Counted from the stretch's first letter, positions 1 to 7,659 are shown. The stretch: DNA of 31,096 bases from Oscillospiraceae bacterium (GCA_020025295.1 JAHHSJ010000020.1:1-31096), one strand, 5' to 3'. The notes: generated from the letters alone by a model not told the origin. Program-made: numbers and translations.

Positions 1-770
1 CACCTTTGGTGGGTGATCGGGTAGAAATTACGGATTTGGGCAGCAATACTGGCAGTGTGGATGAAATTCTACCCCGAAAGAATTCCTTTGTCCGCCCGGC
101 CGTAGCCAACATGGATATGCTGGTCATGATTGCAGCCGGTGTCAACCCCATCACTGACCCCTTCCTGATTGACCGTGTTGCAGCAATCGCCGAACGAAAG
201 AATTGCGAGCCGGTCATCTGCATCAACAAATGTGATATGGAGCCTTGTAATGCGCTCTATGACATCTACCACAACGCCGGGTTTACCACCTTGCAGGTCA
301 GTGCTATCACCGGAGAAGGCATTTCGCAGCTTGCAGATGCCATTGCCGGAAAGACTGTGGTTTTCACCGGAAACTCCGGTGTCGGCAAGTCCAGCATTTT
401 AAATGCTCTGGATCCCAGTCTGTCCATCACTACCGGTGAGGTCAGCGATAAGCTGGGCCGTGGTCGCCATACTACCCGTCATGTGGAGCTGTTCCGCCTG
501 CCCAACGGGGCTTTGGTTGCGGATACCCCCGGTTTTGCCAGCTTTGATACGGAAGTGCCGGAACTGCTGAACAAAGAGGAACTGGCTCTGGCATTCCGGG
601 AATTCCACCCCTATTTGGACGGCTGCCGCTTTGTGGGCTGCTCCCACACCAAGGAAAAGGGCTGCAAGGTGCTGGAAGCCCTTCGTGAAGGAAAAATCTC
701 AGAGTCCAGACATAAGAGCTATCTCCGTCTTTACGAGGTAGCCAAAGAGTACAAGGCGTGGGAACACTGA
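1..770 (+). CDS. rsgA: Ribosome small subunit-dependent GTPase A (5' end cut by window)
   Basis: RsgA is a circularly permuted GTPase that checks late 30S subunit maturation. The frame is open from the first base, so the gene starts upstream and most of the N-terminal OB-fold domain is missing; the visible PLVGDRV is the end of that domain. Counting from the Leu codon at position 6, the GTPase motifs come in the permuted order expected: G4 NKCD (74-77), G1 GNSGVGKSS (122-130), then G3 DTPGF (173-177). The C-terminal zinc knuckle has Cys207, Cys212, His214 and Cys220. The stop codon is one base before the thiN start, so the two are surely co-transcribed. In Bacillus subtilis the same neighbourhood (rsgA, rpe, thiN, spoVM) is found; rpe is absent here. 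The identity is secure. Confidence 0.96.
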   Translation, partial: PLVGDRVEITDLGSNTGSVDEILPRKNSFVRPAVANMDMLVMIAAGVNPITDPFLIDRVAAIAERKNCEPVICINKCDMEPCNALYDIYHNAGFTTLQVSAITGEGISQLADAIAGKTVVFTGNSGVGKSSILNALDPSLSITTGEVSDKLGRGRHTTRHVELFRLPNGALVADTPGFASFDTEVPELLNKEELALAFREFHPYLDGCRFVGCSHTKEKGCKVLEALREGKISESRHKSYLRLYEVAKEYKAWEH

Positions 771-771
771 T

Positions 772-1395
772 ATGAAGCAGGCGATTATTTTTGGCTCTGC
801 CCCAGTTGCAGACTGGTCCTTTCTGTCTCTTTACCGCACGGAAGACGACCTGATTATCTGCGCTGACGGTGGTCTGCGTGCCGCACAAGAGAACGGACTG
901 TCTCCGGACTGGTATGTGGGAGACAGTGACTCCGGCGGAACCACCGGCAACTATCCGGCGGATCTTCTGCCCTCTGAAAAAGATGTTACCGATTTGGATA
1001 TGGCGGTATCTCGTGCATTGCAGCAGGGCTGCGACTCAATTGTGCTCTGCGGCTGTACCGGCGGACGGCAGGATCACCATTTTTCCGCCGTAGGGCAGCT
1101 GGAGCGGATTCATCGTGCCGGAATCTCCGGAATGATTCTGGACCCCTGCAACGAAATCCGTATTCTCGCTCCGGGTACGACTACCGTCCCGGAAACGCCT
1201 GCCTATCGCTATTTCGGTATTGTCCCTTTGGATGAAATGATGTGTAATGTCACAATACAGGGAGCGAAGTATGAGGCCTCTCACATTGATCTTTACCGTT
1301 ATTCCTCGCTCGCCATCAGTAACAACCTGATTCCGGGTCAGCGCTGCACTGTCCAAGTGGGCAAAGGCATAGGCCTTTTGATCCGAAGCAACTGA
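772..1395 (+). CDS. thiN: Thiamine pyrophosphokinase
   Basis: This enzyme transfers pyrophosphate from ATP to thiamine to give thiamine diphosphate, in the cytoplasm. The 207-residue length fits the family. Visible motifs are ICADGG near residue 30 and GDSDS near 50 (metal and nucleotide binding), KDVTDLDMA near 70 and GCTGGRQDHHF near 95. The C-terminal half is the beta-sandwich thiamine-binding region. The start lies 1 base after the rsgA stop with only a weak ribosome site, so translation is probably coupled to rsgA. No TPP riboswitch is seen upstream, as expected for an internal operon gene. A hairpin follows 14 bases after the stop. Confidence 0.95.
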   Translation: MKQAIIFGSAPVADWSFLSLYRTEDDLIICADGGLRAAQENGLSPDWYVGDSDSGGTTGNYPADLLPSEKDVTDLDMAVSRALQQGCDSIVLCGCTGGRQDHHFSAVGQLERIHRAGISGMILDPCNEIRILAPGTTTVPETPAYRYFGIVPLDEMMCNVTIQGAKYEASHIDLYRYSSLAISNNLIPGQRCTVQVGKGIGLLIRSN

Positions 1396-1409
1396 ATCTG
1401 CACCATAAG

Positions 1410-1458
1410 AACGCCTCCTGCGTAGACTGCAACAACAGTATTACCGGGAGGCGTTTTT
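1410..1458 (+). promoter_or_regulatory. Terminator-like hairpin that also covers the RBS of the next small gene
   Basis: A perfect 9-bp stem is formed by AACGCCTCC (1410-1418) and GGAGGCGTT (1447-1455), and a T5 run (1454-1458) follows. By shape this is an intrinsic terminator for rsgA-thiN. The right arm also holds the only plausible ribosome site, GGGAGG (1446-1451), of the 48-residue ORF starting at 1460. No room for a promoter exists between the hairpin and that ATG. Transcripts carrying the small gene must therefore contain the hairpin, and its folding would hide the ribosome site. Whether it acts mainly in termination or in translation control cannot be read from sequence. Confidence 0.6.
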
Positions 1459-1459
1459 C

Positions 1460-1606
1460 ATGTGTCGGCGAAAAAAGCCCTGGGGGGTATGTGCTATTTC
1501 TCTCGGCATCGGAATATTGCTGAGTATGGTGCTGCCCACAGGATTCATCATATTTGTGGGCGCAATAGCCTTGATCGTGTTAGGTATCACTTGGCTGCAT
1601 CGATAA
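1460..1606 (+). CDS. 48-residue predicted membrane microprotein between thiN and spoVM
   Basis: I do not recognise a named family. The ORF encodes 48 residues: a short basic N-terminus (MCRRKKPWG), a hydrophobic stretch at about 10-25, a Pro-Thr-Gly turn at 26-28, and a second hydrophobic stretch at about 29-45, ending in a basic LHR. This suggests a two-helix membrane hairpin with both ends on the positive (cytoplasmic) side. It has an RBS, GGGAGG, 8 bases before the ATG, and its stop is followed at once by the spoVM ribosome site (AAGGAGG) with spoVM starting 13 bases later. That spacing suggests co-translation with spoVM and a possible role at the forespore membrane, which is inference only. 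It could be a chance ORF, but composition, RBS and spacing argue against that. Confidence 0.65.
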   Translation: MCRRKKPWGVCAISLGIGILLSMVLPTGFIIFVGAIALIVLGITWLHR

Positions 1607-1619
1607 GGAGGTATTCAGG

Positions 1620-1691
1620 ATGAAAATTGTAGTTTGGAAATCCCCGAAGATGGTCTCCGGCTTCCTGAAATTCATTTTCCACCTGCACTGA
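1620..1691 (+). CDS. spoVM: Stage V sporulation protein M (23 residues)
   Basis: SpoVM is a tiny amphipathic-helix protein that sits on the convex forespore membrane and anchors the SpoIVA coat scaffold. The ORF begins MKIVVWKSPKMVSG and matches B. subtilis SpoVM position by position at Met1, Lys2, Lys7, Pro9, Lys10, Gly14 and a basic residue at 17. Pro9 is known to matter for membrane localisation in Bacillus. A perfect AAGGAGG ribosome site lies upstream. Position supports the call: B. subtilis spoVM also follows thiN, and here sipL and spoIVA come next. The C-terminus (FIFHLH) is three residues shorter than the Bacillus protein and lacks its charged tail. The gene is easily missed because of its length. 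Confidence 0.88.
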   Translation: MKIVVWKSPKMVSGFLKFIFHLH

Positions 1692-1719
1692 CATATTCCT
1701 AGAAGCTCGTACATATCTT
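1691..1719 (+). promoter_or_regulatory. Candidate sigma-E promoter of sipL-spoIVA
   Basis: ATATT at 1693-1697 matches the core of the sigma-E -35 consensus (KMATATT). After a 14-base spacer, CATATCTT at 1712-1719 matches 6 of 8 positions of the -10 consensus CATACANT. The implied transcript start near 1726 leaves a 46-base leader before sipL. spoIVA is a classic sigma-E gene in Bacillus. The match was made by eye; start-site mapping would settle it. Confidence 0.45.
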
Positions 1720-1771
1720 TCTTTTGAATCCGTCCTTGACTGAACGATAGGACGAAAGGAGAGATTGCTTC

Positions 1772-3277
1772 ATGGAACTTGGTTTGCAGTACGAACAACT
1801 GAAGTGCTATTCCTGTGTTCTTGACACGGTCATGCGACGCGAAGAAGCGCAGGAAGCCATTGTATCAGACGCCTATCCGGACATTGTGTCCATTGTGAAC
1901 GCCTCTGGGATGGTCATGATGAATCAATGCTGTGTTTCGGGCGACATGGTAAAGGCAGAGGGACAGATTAACGCAACGGTGCTCTACGAGCCGGAGGGTT
2001 GTACGGGCTTTCAGGCTCTGGAGGTACAGATTCCTTATCGCTGCTCCGCTGAAGCCGGGGCAGCCGATGAACGCTGCCGCCTCCATGCGGCAGTTCAGCT
2101 CCGCAGTGTAGAGGTAAAGGTACTCAATCCCAGAAAGGTCTATGTACGGGCAGAAGTGAGTCTGCATGTTCAGGCATATCGGGAGGATACCTGCCAATAC
2201 AGCGTTGCACTGAACGAGCCGGACGACACGATGTGTGTCAAGCGAGAGCAGGTGGACCTTGGCTATATCGCTCAGGTAACCGAAAAGCGTTTTCCTTTTG
2301 AGGAGTACATCAATCTGAATCCCGGTTCCATGCCGGAGCGGCTGGTGGGCTGGGAGGCGGTACCTTACTGCACAGAATCCAAGCTGGTTGGGTCCAGAGT
2401 GGTTTTTCAGGGCGGCTTAAAGACAAAACTGCGCTTTCTGAGCGCTGACGGCGAGCTGCTCACCGAGGACTACGACCTGCCCCTATCTCAGGTCTTGGAG
2501 GCAGGCTCTGCCGGTGAAGGTGCAACCGCCGCCCTTCATCTTGCAGTTTGCGACGGCGAAGCATTCCTAGATGGTAAAGATGCGGTTCAGCTGCATCTGG
2601 AGCTTCAGGTCTGGGGCATCGTGTATGACCAGCAGCGCAGAGAAGTGTTGACCGACGCATACAGCATTCAGACCGGCAGCTGCTGCACTACGGATTCAAT
2701 CCCATCGTTTTCTTTGGCTGCCCAAGATGTCCGCACTCTGTCCTTCCGACAGCCGCTGGACGCTCTCATGCCCTCCTCCGAGGTGGTGGACCAGAATGTT
2801 CAGCTGTGCGAGATGATTGCAGGTGACGAACCAAACGAGTACAAGTGTCGCCTGAAGATTCACCTGTGTATGAAAGACAGTTCCGGTCAACTCAGCCAAA
2901 TGGAGCAGACCTGCTATGTGCCGATTCAGCTTCCGTCCTGCCTTTGTGACTCAAAATGGGTAGAGTGCTTCCTACTGGAGGCCACCTGTATCTCAGCGGC
3001 CGGTGGGGTAGAGGTACGAGGAAGTCTGCATCTGGACTATGTAATGCTGCGTTCCGCGCATTGTACCACCTTGTGTACCATTACGCTGAACGATGCACCG
3101 GACGCTGCACCTACGGCACGGCCATCTGCCGTTCTGCGTATGCTTCGCAGCAATGAAACCCTGTGGGATCTGGGAAAGGCATATGCGTCTACGGTTGAGG
3201 ATATTATGGCGGTCAATCAGATCAACGACGAGCGAGAGGCAGGAAACCGTTTTCTGCTCATCCCCCGCAAGCGCTGA
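1772..3277 (+). CDS. sipL: SipL: SPOCS (DUF3794) and LysM coat morphogenesis protein
   Basis: SipL binds SpoIVA and is required for coat localisation around the forespore in Clostridioides difficile; it replaces part of the Bacillus coat-anchoring machinery. The 501-residue protein fits the size and layout of the family: repeated SPOCS/DUF3794 beta-rich domains at about 35-125, 160-250 and 310-400, and a C-terminal LysM domain at about 453-499 (SNETLWDLGKAY, then VNQIN, ending LLIPRKR). In C. difficile the LysM domain contacts SpoIVA. The start is supported by AAAGGAG (1755-1761), 10 bases before the ATG. spoIVA follows 15 bases after the stop, so the two partners are encoded in one operon. 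A generic DUF3794-LysM protein is the alternative; the spoIVA neighbour makes SipL the better reading. Confidence 0.9.
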   Translation: MELGLQYEQLKCYSCVLDTVMRREEAQEAIVSDAYPDIVSIVNASGMVMMNQCCVSGDMVKAEGQINATVLYEPEGCTGFQALEVQIPYRCSAEAGAADERCRLHAAVQLRSVEVKVLNPRKVYVRAEVSLHVQAYREDTCQYSVALNEPDDTMCVKREQVDLGYIAQVTEKRFPFEEYINLNPGSMPERLVGWEAVPYCTESKLVGSRVVFQGGLKTKLRFLSADGELLTEDYDLPLSQVLEAGSAGEGATAALHLAVCDGEAFLDGKDAVQLHLELQVWGIVYDQQRREVLTDAYSIQTGSCCTTDSIPSFSLAAQDVRTLSFRQPLDALMPSSEVVDQNVQLCEMIAGDEPNEYKCRLKIHLCMKDSSGQLSQMEQTCYVPIQLPSCLCDSKWVECFLLEATCISAAGGVEVRGSLHLDYVMLRSAHCTTLCTITLNDAPDAAPTARPSAVLRMLRSNETLWDLGKAYASTVEDIMAVNQINDEREAGNRFLLIPRKR

Positions 3278-3292
3278 ATGGAGGGAAGATCA

Positions 3293-4768
3293 ATGGAGCA
3301 GGAGATTTATAACGATATGGTGAACCGCACCGGCGGCAATATCTATATTGGTGTTGTAGGCCCCGTTCGCACGGGAAAATCCACCTTTATCAAGCGTTTC
3401 ATGGAAACCATGGTGATTCCTCGCATTGAAAATGTCTATCAGAGGGAGCGGGCCAAAGATGAGCTGCCGCAAAGCGGCTCCGGACGAACCATTATGACCG
3501 CCGAGCCAAAATTTGTGCCGGAAGAGGCAGTTCAGGTTCAGACCGAGGATGGCGTCAGTTTTTCGGTACGCCTGATCGACAGCGTTGGCTTTCTTGTCAA
3601 TGGAGCGGTAGGCCAGCTGGAGGATGATCAACCTCGTATGGTGACTACGCCTTGGTTTGATTATGAGATCCCCATGTCTGAGGCCGCCGAAATCGGCACA
3701 CGCAAGGTGATTGCAGAGCATTCTACCATCGGAATTGTAATCACCACCGACGGCACGATCACCGACATTCCCAGAGCAGACTATATAGATGCCGAGCGCA
3801 AAACCATCGAGGAATTGAAGGAGATTGGCAAGCCATTCCTGATTCTGGTCAACTCTGCCCAGCCTCAGTCCGATCAGGCACAAGCGATTTGTGCAGAGTT
3901 GGAAGGGAAGTATGGCGTCGGGTGTATGGCGGTGGATTGTCAGACGCTGGATGAGCAGGACATCTGCCATATTCTGAACCGGGTGCTTTACGAATTCCCC
4001 TTGCAGGAAATCGATTTGTTCCTGCCCGGATGGGTAGAAGCACTGTCCTTTGATCATCCGCTGAAAAAAGAACTCTTCGCTCAGATCTGCGGCAAAGCAA
4101 AGGCCATTCATAAAATTTCGGAAATGGATTCGTTCCTTTCTGATATTTCCGAGTGTGACTTGCAGGAATCCAGTCGAATTACCTCCATTGATCTGGGGAG
4201 CGGCGTAGTATCCATTCACCTTGAGCTGCCGCATCAACTGTTTTTCCGCACGCTATCCGATGAAACCGGAATCTCCATTCAGGATGACGGTGATCTGTTC
4301 CGACAGCTCACGGCGCTTGCAGCCATCCGTAAGGAATATGAAAAGGTTGCCGATGCACTCAAGTCGGTCAAAGAAGAGGGCTACGGCATCGTTCTGCCCT
4401 CGATTGACGAGCTGACTCTGGAAGACCCGGAAATCATGAAGCAGGGAGGACGCTACGGTGTGCGCCTGAAAGCCAGCGCCCCCTCCATTCACATGATTCG
4501 CGCGGACATCGAAACCGTACTCTCGCCTATTGTAGGCAACGAGAAGCAGAGTGAGGAAATGATCAACTTCCTGCTGCAGGAATTCGAGGGAGATCCCAAG
4601 CAGATCTGGAAGTCCAATATTTTCGGTAAATCCTTCCACGAACTGGTCAACGAGGATTTGCAGGGGAAACTGACCCGTATGCCTCAGGAAGCGCGTGACA
4701 AGCTGAGGGAAACGCTGGAGCGGATGATCAACGAGGGGAGCGGAGGTTTGATCTGCATTATCCTTTAA
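3293..4768 (+). CDS. spoIVA: Stage IV sporulation protein A, coat ATPase
   Basis: SpoIVA is a TRAFAC-type ATPase that polymerises on the forespore surface to make the coat basement layer, anchored by SpoVM. From the ATG at 3293 the protein has 491 residues, against 492 in B. subtilis. Walker A GPVRTGKS is at 23-30, with Lys29 equivalent to Bacillus Lys30. The switch region SGSGRTIMT and the Walker B-like LIDSVGF follow. The conserved C-terminal end GGLICIIL, important for assembly in Bacillus, is intact. An ATG at 3278 directly abutting the sipL stop is in frame but has no RBS; the ATG at 3293 has GGAGGGA 6 bases upstream and begins like known SpoIVA proteins. Confidence 0.97.
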   Translation: MEQEIYNDMVNRTGGNIYIGVVGPVRTGKSTFIKRFMETMVIPRIENVYQRERAKDELPQSGSGRTIMTAEPKFVPEEAVQVQTEDGVSFSVRLIDSVGFLVNGAVGQLEDDQPRMVTTPWFDYEIPMSEAAEIGTRKVIAEHSTIGIVITTDGTITDIPRADYIDAERKTIEELKEIGKPFLILVNSAQPQSDQAQAICAELEGKYGVGCMAVDCQTLDEQDICHILNRVLYEFPLQEIDLFLPGWVEALSFDHPLKKELFAQICGKAKAIHKISEMDSFLSDISECDLQESSRITSIDLGSGVVSIHLELPHQLFFRTLSDETGISIQDDGDLFRQLTALAAIRKEYEKVADALKSVKEEGYGIVLPSIDELTLEDPEIMKQGGRYGVRLKASAPSIHMIRADIETVLSPIVGNEKQSEEMINFLLQEFEGDPKQIWKSNIFGKSFHELVNEDLQGKLTRMPQEARDKLRETLERMINEGSGGLICIIL

Positions 4769-4780
4769 TCAATCCATTGC

Positions 4781-4812
4781 TGGATGCAATCTTGGATTGC
4801 ATCCAAGCACTT
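4781..4812 (+). terminator. Probable terminator after spoIVA
   Basis: TGGATGCAAT (4781-4790) and ATTGCATCCA (4796-4805) form a perfect 10-bp stem with a 5-base loop, 13 bases after the spoIVA stop. Only a short T4 run follows, so termination may be partial. The rest of the gap to 4941 is AT-rich, and I see no gene in it. Confidence 0.65.
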
Positions 4813-4941
4813 TTCCAATGGTCTGCGTGAGACGAAATTTGCACGATCTTGCAAGAAATGCGCTCTCAGTTTTTCATATATTGGGCAATCTAAAAATACT
4901 TATTTCAAAACACAGGGCAATTCCGCAGGAATTCGGCTAAA

Positions 4942-4994
4942 TTTTGCAATTTCAGAAAATTACTATTGCAAAATTGCAAGTTGTGTCATATAAT
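4942..4994 (+). promoter_or_regulatory. Sigma-A promoter of the aminotransferase with overlapping inverted repeat
   Basis: The -35 TTGCAA (4966-4971), a 17-base spacer and a perfect -10 TATAAT (4989-4994) make a strong vegetative promoter for the gene at 5031. An inverted repeat, TTTTGCAAT (4942-4950) and ATTGCAAAA (4965-4973), has its right arm on the -35, which is a typical place for a repressor operator. The regulator is unknown. Confidence 0.7.
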
Positions 4995-5030
4995 AATTCA
5001 GAACTTGAGAAGAATTTGGAGGCCTGAATT

Positions 5031-6221
5031 ATGAAACCGATTTCCAGTATTGCCCGCGGCATTTCTCCTTCTGCTACTCTCGCCATCGACTCCATGGCAA
5101 AGCAGATGAAGGCCAGCGGTATTGATGTCATTTCCTTTGGTGCCGGCGAGCCCGATTTCAACACCCCCGAGCATATTAAGAAGGCGGGCATTCAGGCCAT
5201 CGAAGATAATCAGACTCGTTATACTCCCGCTACTGGTATTTTGCCCCTGCGTGAAGCAATCTGCTCCCGTATCCTGCAGGATGCCGGCGTTCACTATTCT
5301 CCCAGCCAGATCTGTGTGACCAGCGGTGCAAAGCACAATGTCTACATTGCACTGCAGGCCATTATCAATGCCGGTGAGGAAGTGATTCTGCCTGCTCCTT
5401 ACTGGGTCACTTATGAGGAGTCCATCCGTATGGCAGGCGGCGTGCCCTATATCGTGGAAACCACGGAGGAAACCAATTTCAAGCTGACTCCTGAGATGCT
5501 GAGCAATGCCATTACGCCCCGTACAAAGGCTGTCATCCTGACCAATCCCTCCAATCCCACCGGCATGGTCTATACCCGGGAAGAACTGCAGGCTCTGGCC
5601 AATGTGATTCAGCGCTATGATCTCTATGTCATCAGCGACGAGATTTACTATGCTCTGTGCTACGACAAGCCCTTTGTCAGCATTGCCTCTCTCAGCGAGG
5701 ATCTGCAGGAACGCACGATTATGATCAATGGCGTATCAAAGTCCTACGCTATGACCGGCTGGCGTATCGGCTATGCCGCTGCCAATGCCGAAATCTCCAA
5801 GGCGATGAGCAGCTATCTCAGCCATTCCACCGGCTCTCCCTGCACTATCTCTCAGAAGGCTGCCCTTGCCGCTTTCTCCGAAGATCAACAGGCATGCATG
5901 GACATGAAGGCCGCTTTTGATGAGCGCCGCAAGTATTTCTACGATCGTGTGCAGAAGATTCCCGGTGTCAGCTGCCTGATGCCGGAGGGAGCCTTCTACA
6001 TCTTCATGAACATCAAGGAGCTTCTGGGCCGTACCATCAAGGGAATCAAAATCAATAACTCCGCTGATTTTGCTGCCGCCTTCCTGGAAAAGGGTCTGGT
6101 TGCTGTGGTTCCCGGCAGCGCCTTTGGCGCAGAGGGTTACCTCCGCTGGTCCTATGCCACCTCTATGGAGCACATCCGTGAAGGTCTGGATCGTTTGGAG
6201 CGTTTCCTCGCTGACGACTAA
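5031..6221 (+). CDS. PLP-dependent class I/II aminotransferase, aspartate-type
   Basis: This fold-type I aminotransferase most likely moves the amino group between aspartate (or an aromatic amino acid) and 2-oxoglutarate. The length is 396 residues. Visible features are FGAGEPDF near 37-43, NPSNPTG at 172-178 including the Asn that contacts PLP, the SDEIYY block at 202-207, the PLP-binding Lys237 in SKSYAMTGW, and Arg245 in GWRIGY. The N-terminal region resembles the Ib (Thermus/Bacillus-type) aspartate aminotransferases. The RBS GGAGG lies 8 bases before the ATG. The gene is monocistronic between its own promoter and a strong terminator, and its biased codon use suggests good expression. Substrate within the family cannot be decided from sequence alone. 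Confidence 0.93.
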   Translation: MKPISSIARGISPSATLAIDSMAKQMKASGIDVISFGAGEPDFNTPEHIKKAGIQAIEDNQTRYTPATGILPLREAICSRILQDAGVHYSPSQICVTSGAKHNVYIALQAIINAGEEVILPAPYWVTYEESIRMAGGVPYIVETTEETNFKLTPEMLSNAITPRTKAVILTNPSNPTGMVYTREELQALANVIQRYDLYVISDEIYYALCYDKPFVSIASLSEDLQERTIMINGVSKSYAMTGWRIGYAAANAEISKAMSSYLSHSTGSPCTISQKAALAAFSEDQQACMDMKAAFDERRKYFYDRVQKIPGVSCLMPEGAFYIFMNIKELLGRTIKGIKINNSADFAAAFLEKGLVAVVPGSAFGAEGYLRWSYATSMEHIREGLDRLERFLADD

Positions 6222-6231
6222 AACTTATATT

Positions 6232-6270
6232 ATCCCCGGCGCTTATATCGTGCCGGGGATTTATTTTATT
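6232..6270 (+). terminator. Intrinsic terminator after the aminotransferase
   Basis: ATCCCCGGC (6232-6240) pairs with GCCGGGGAT (6252-6260), a perfect GC-rich 9-bp stem, followed by TTATTTTATT. It lies 10 bases after the stop codon. Confidence 0.88.
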
Positions 6271-6287
6271 ATTTTGCCGGGGTAGTG

Positions 6288-6316
6288 TTTCCATTCCCCA
6301 TGTATCATGCTATAAT
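6288..6316 (+). promoter_or_regulatory. Extended -10 promoter of the AI-2E family gene
   Basis: TGC directly before a perfect TATAAT (6311-6316) gives an extended -10. TTTCCA (6288-6293), 17 bases upstream, is a weak -35. The predicted start near 6323 leaves a short leader and supports the ATG at 6360 over the TTG at 6336. Confidence 0.6.
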
Positions 6317-6359
6317 TATTTTATAGTCCATAATCTTGCAGGGGAGTGATACCGTCACT

Positions 6360-7640
6360 ATGAAAGACAATCGGTATAAAAAATACATCGGCTACGGAGT
6401 GACCGCTTTTCTGGTCATTGCTGCCAGTATTTTTTTCTTCTTTTTCCTTTTTAAACTTGATTCCATTCGTGGATTTTTTAGCTTTTTAGCAAGGATTCTG
6501 GAACCGTTTTTCCTTGGTGCGGTTATTGCCTATCTGGTAGCCCCGTTCTACAACCTGTTGCATCGGAACCTTTACGACTTTTTCTCACGAAAGATGAAAC
6601 CGAGAAGAGCAGGTCAGCTTTCGGTGGGCATTTCGCTGTTTATCTCCATTGTCGCAGTTTTGCTGGTGATCTTCAGTCTGTTTGCAATGATTGTCCCTCA
6701 GTTTGTAAATAGTATCATCAATATCTTCAACTCCTTGGAAACCTACTCGATCAATCTTCAGCACTGGATTGGAGAAATGCTGGAGGGAAACCCGGAATTA
6801 GCTGCAAAAGTAGATGCAACGCTAATCAAGTATTATGAAGTCCTGATGACATGGCTGGATTCCAAGATGACCCCGGATCTAGAAGCTCTGTTTACCTCCA
6901 TCAGCGGTCTTGGTGACCTGTTCTCCGGCATTGTCAGCAGAGTCTTTACCGTAGTCCGTGTGGCAAAAGATTTCCTGATTGGCATCATCGCATCTGCCTA
7001 TCTTCTGGTAGCCAAGCGACACCTGATTGCTCAGGCAAAAAAGATTACTTATGGTCTTTTCCCTCTGAAAACCGCGAACTATATCATCTATGAAGGTCGC
7101 TATATTCACACCGTCTTCGGTGGTTTTATCCGCGGCAAACTGTTGGACTCTCTGATTATTGGAATTTTGTGCTTCATCGGATGCACCTTGTTCAAATTCC
7201 CTTATGCCTTGGTCATCAGCGTCATCGTTGGCGTGACAAACATTATCCCGTTCTTCGGTCCGTTCGTCGGCGCTATTCCCAGTGCCTTGCTTATTCTGAT
7301 GGTGGATCCCATTAAGTGCATCTACTTCGTTCTTTTCGTTGTGGTACTCCAGCAATTTGACGGCAATGTGCTTGGTCCTAAAATTCTGGGCAATACCACT
7401 GGACTTTCTTCCTTCTGGGTGCTGTTTTCAATCATCCTCTTTGGCGGACTGTTTGGCTTTGTCGGTATGATTATCGGCGTCCCTGTGTTTGCAGTGATTT
7501 ATTCTCTCATCTCCAACACGATCAATCACCTGCTGAAAAAGAAAACACTTTCTCTGGAAACCAACGATTATGAACTTTTAGACCATGTAGATGAGTCAAA
7601 CAGCGATTTCATTCACCTGAAGGATCCCACGCTGAAATAA
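6360..7640 (+). CDS. AI-2E family (PerM/YtvI-like) membrane protein
   Basis: This is a polytopic membrane protein of the AI-2E transporter superfamily. Members have been linked to autoinducer-2 export, ion antiport or sporulation, so the substrate here is open. From the ATG at 6360 it has 426 residues. There is a hydrophobic helix near 12-30, a second pair by about 90, a soluble central region at about 110-190, and a cluster of helices from 190 to 395. The family block is visible as GKLLDSLIIGILCFIG and then GVTNIIPFFGPFVGAIPS. The upstream in-frame TTG (6336) has no ribosome site. The ATG is preceded by GGGGAGTGAT, which can pair with the 16S end though slightly far off. It is flanked by its own promoter and terminator. 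Confidence 0.9.
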   Translation: MKDNRYKKYIGYGVTAFLVIAASIFFFFFLFKLDSIRGFFSFLARILEPFFLGAVIAYLVAPFYNLLHRNLYDFFSRKMKPRRAGQLSVGISLFISIVAVLLVIFSLFAMIVPQFVNSIINIFNSLETYSINLQHWIGEMLEGNPELAAKVDATLIKYYEVLMTWLDSKMTPDLEALFTSISGLGDLFSGIVSRVFTVVRVAKDFLIGIIASAYLLVAKRHLIAQAKKITYGLFPLKTANYIIYEGRYIHTVFGGFIRGKLLDSLIIGILCFIGCTLFKFPYALVISVIVGVTNIIPFFGPFVGAIPSALLILMVDPIKCIYFVLFVVVLQQFDGNVLGPKILGNTTGLSSFWVLFSIILFGGLFGFVGMIIGVPVFAVIYSLISNTINHLLKKKTLSLETNDYELLDHVDESNSDFIHLKDPTLK

Positions 7641-7659
7641 AGGAGATATAAAAACATCC

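Noticed and set aside
1396..1411. CATAAGAA after thiN considered as a sigma-E -10
   Set aside because: No ATATT-like -35 lies 14 bases upstream.
4784..4993. 69-codon ORF after spoIVA
   Set aside because: It begins inside the terminator hairpin, ends in the next promoter, has no RBS and looks like random AT-rich translation.
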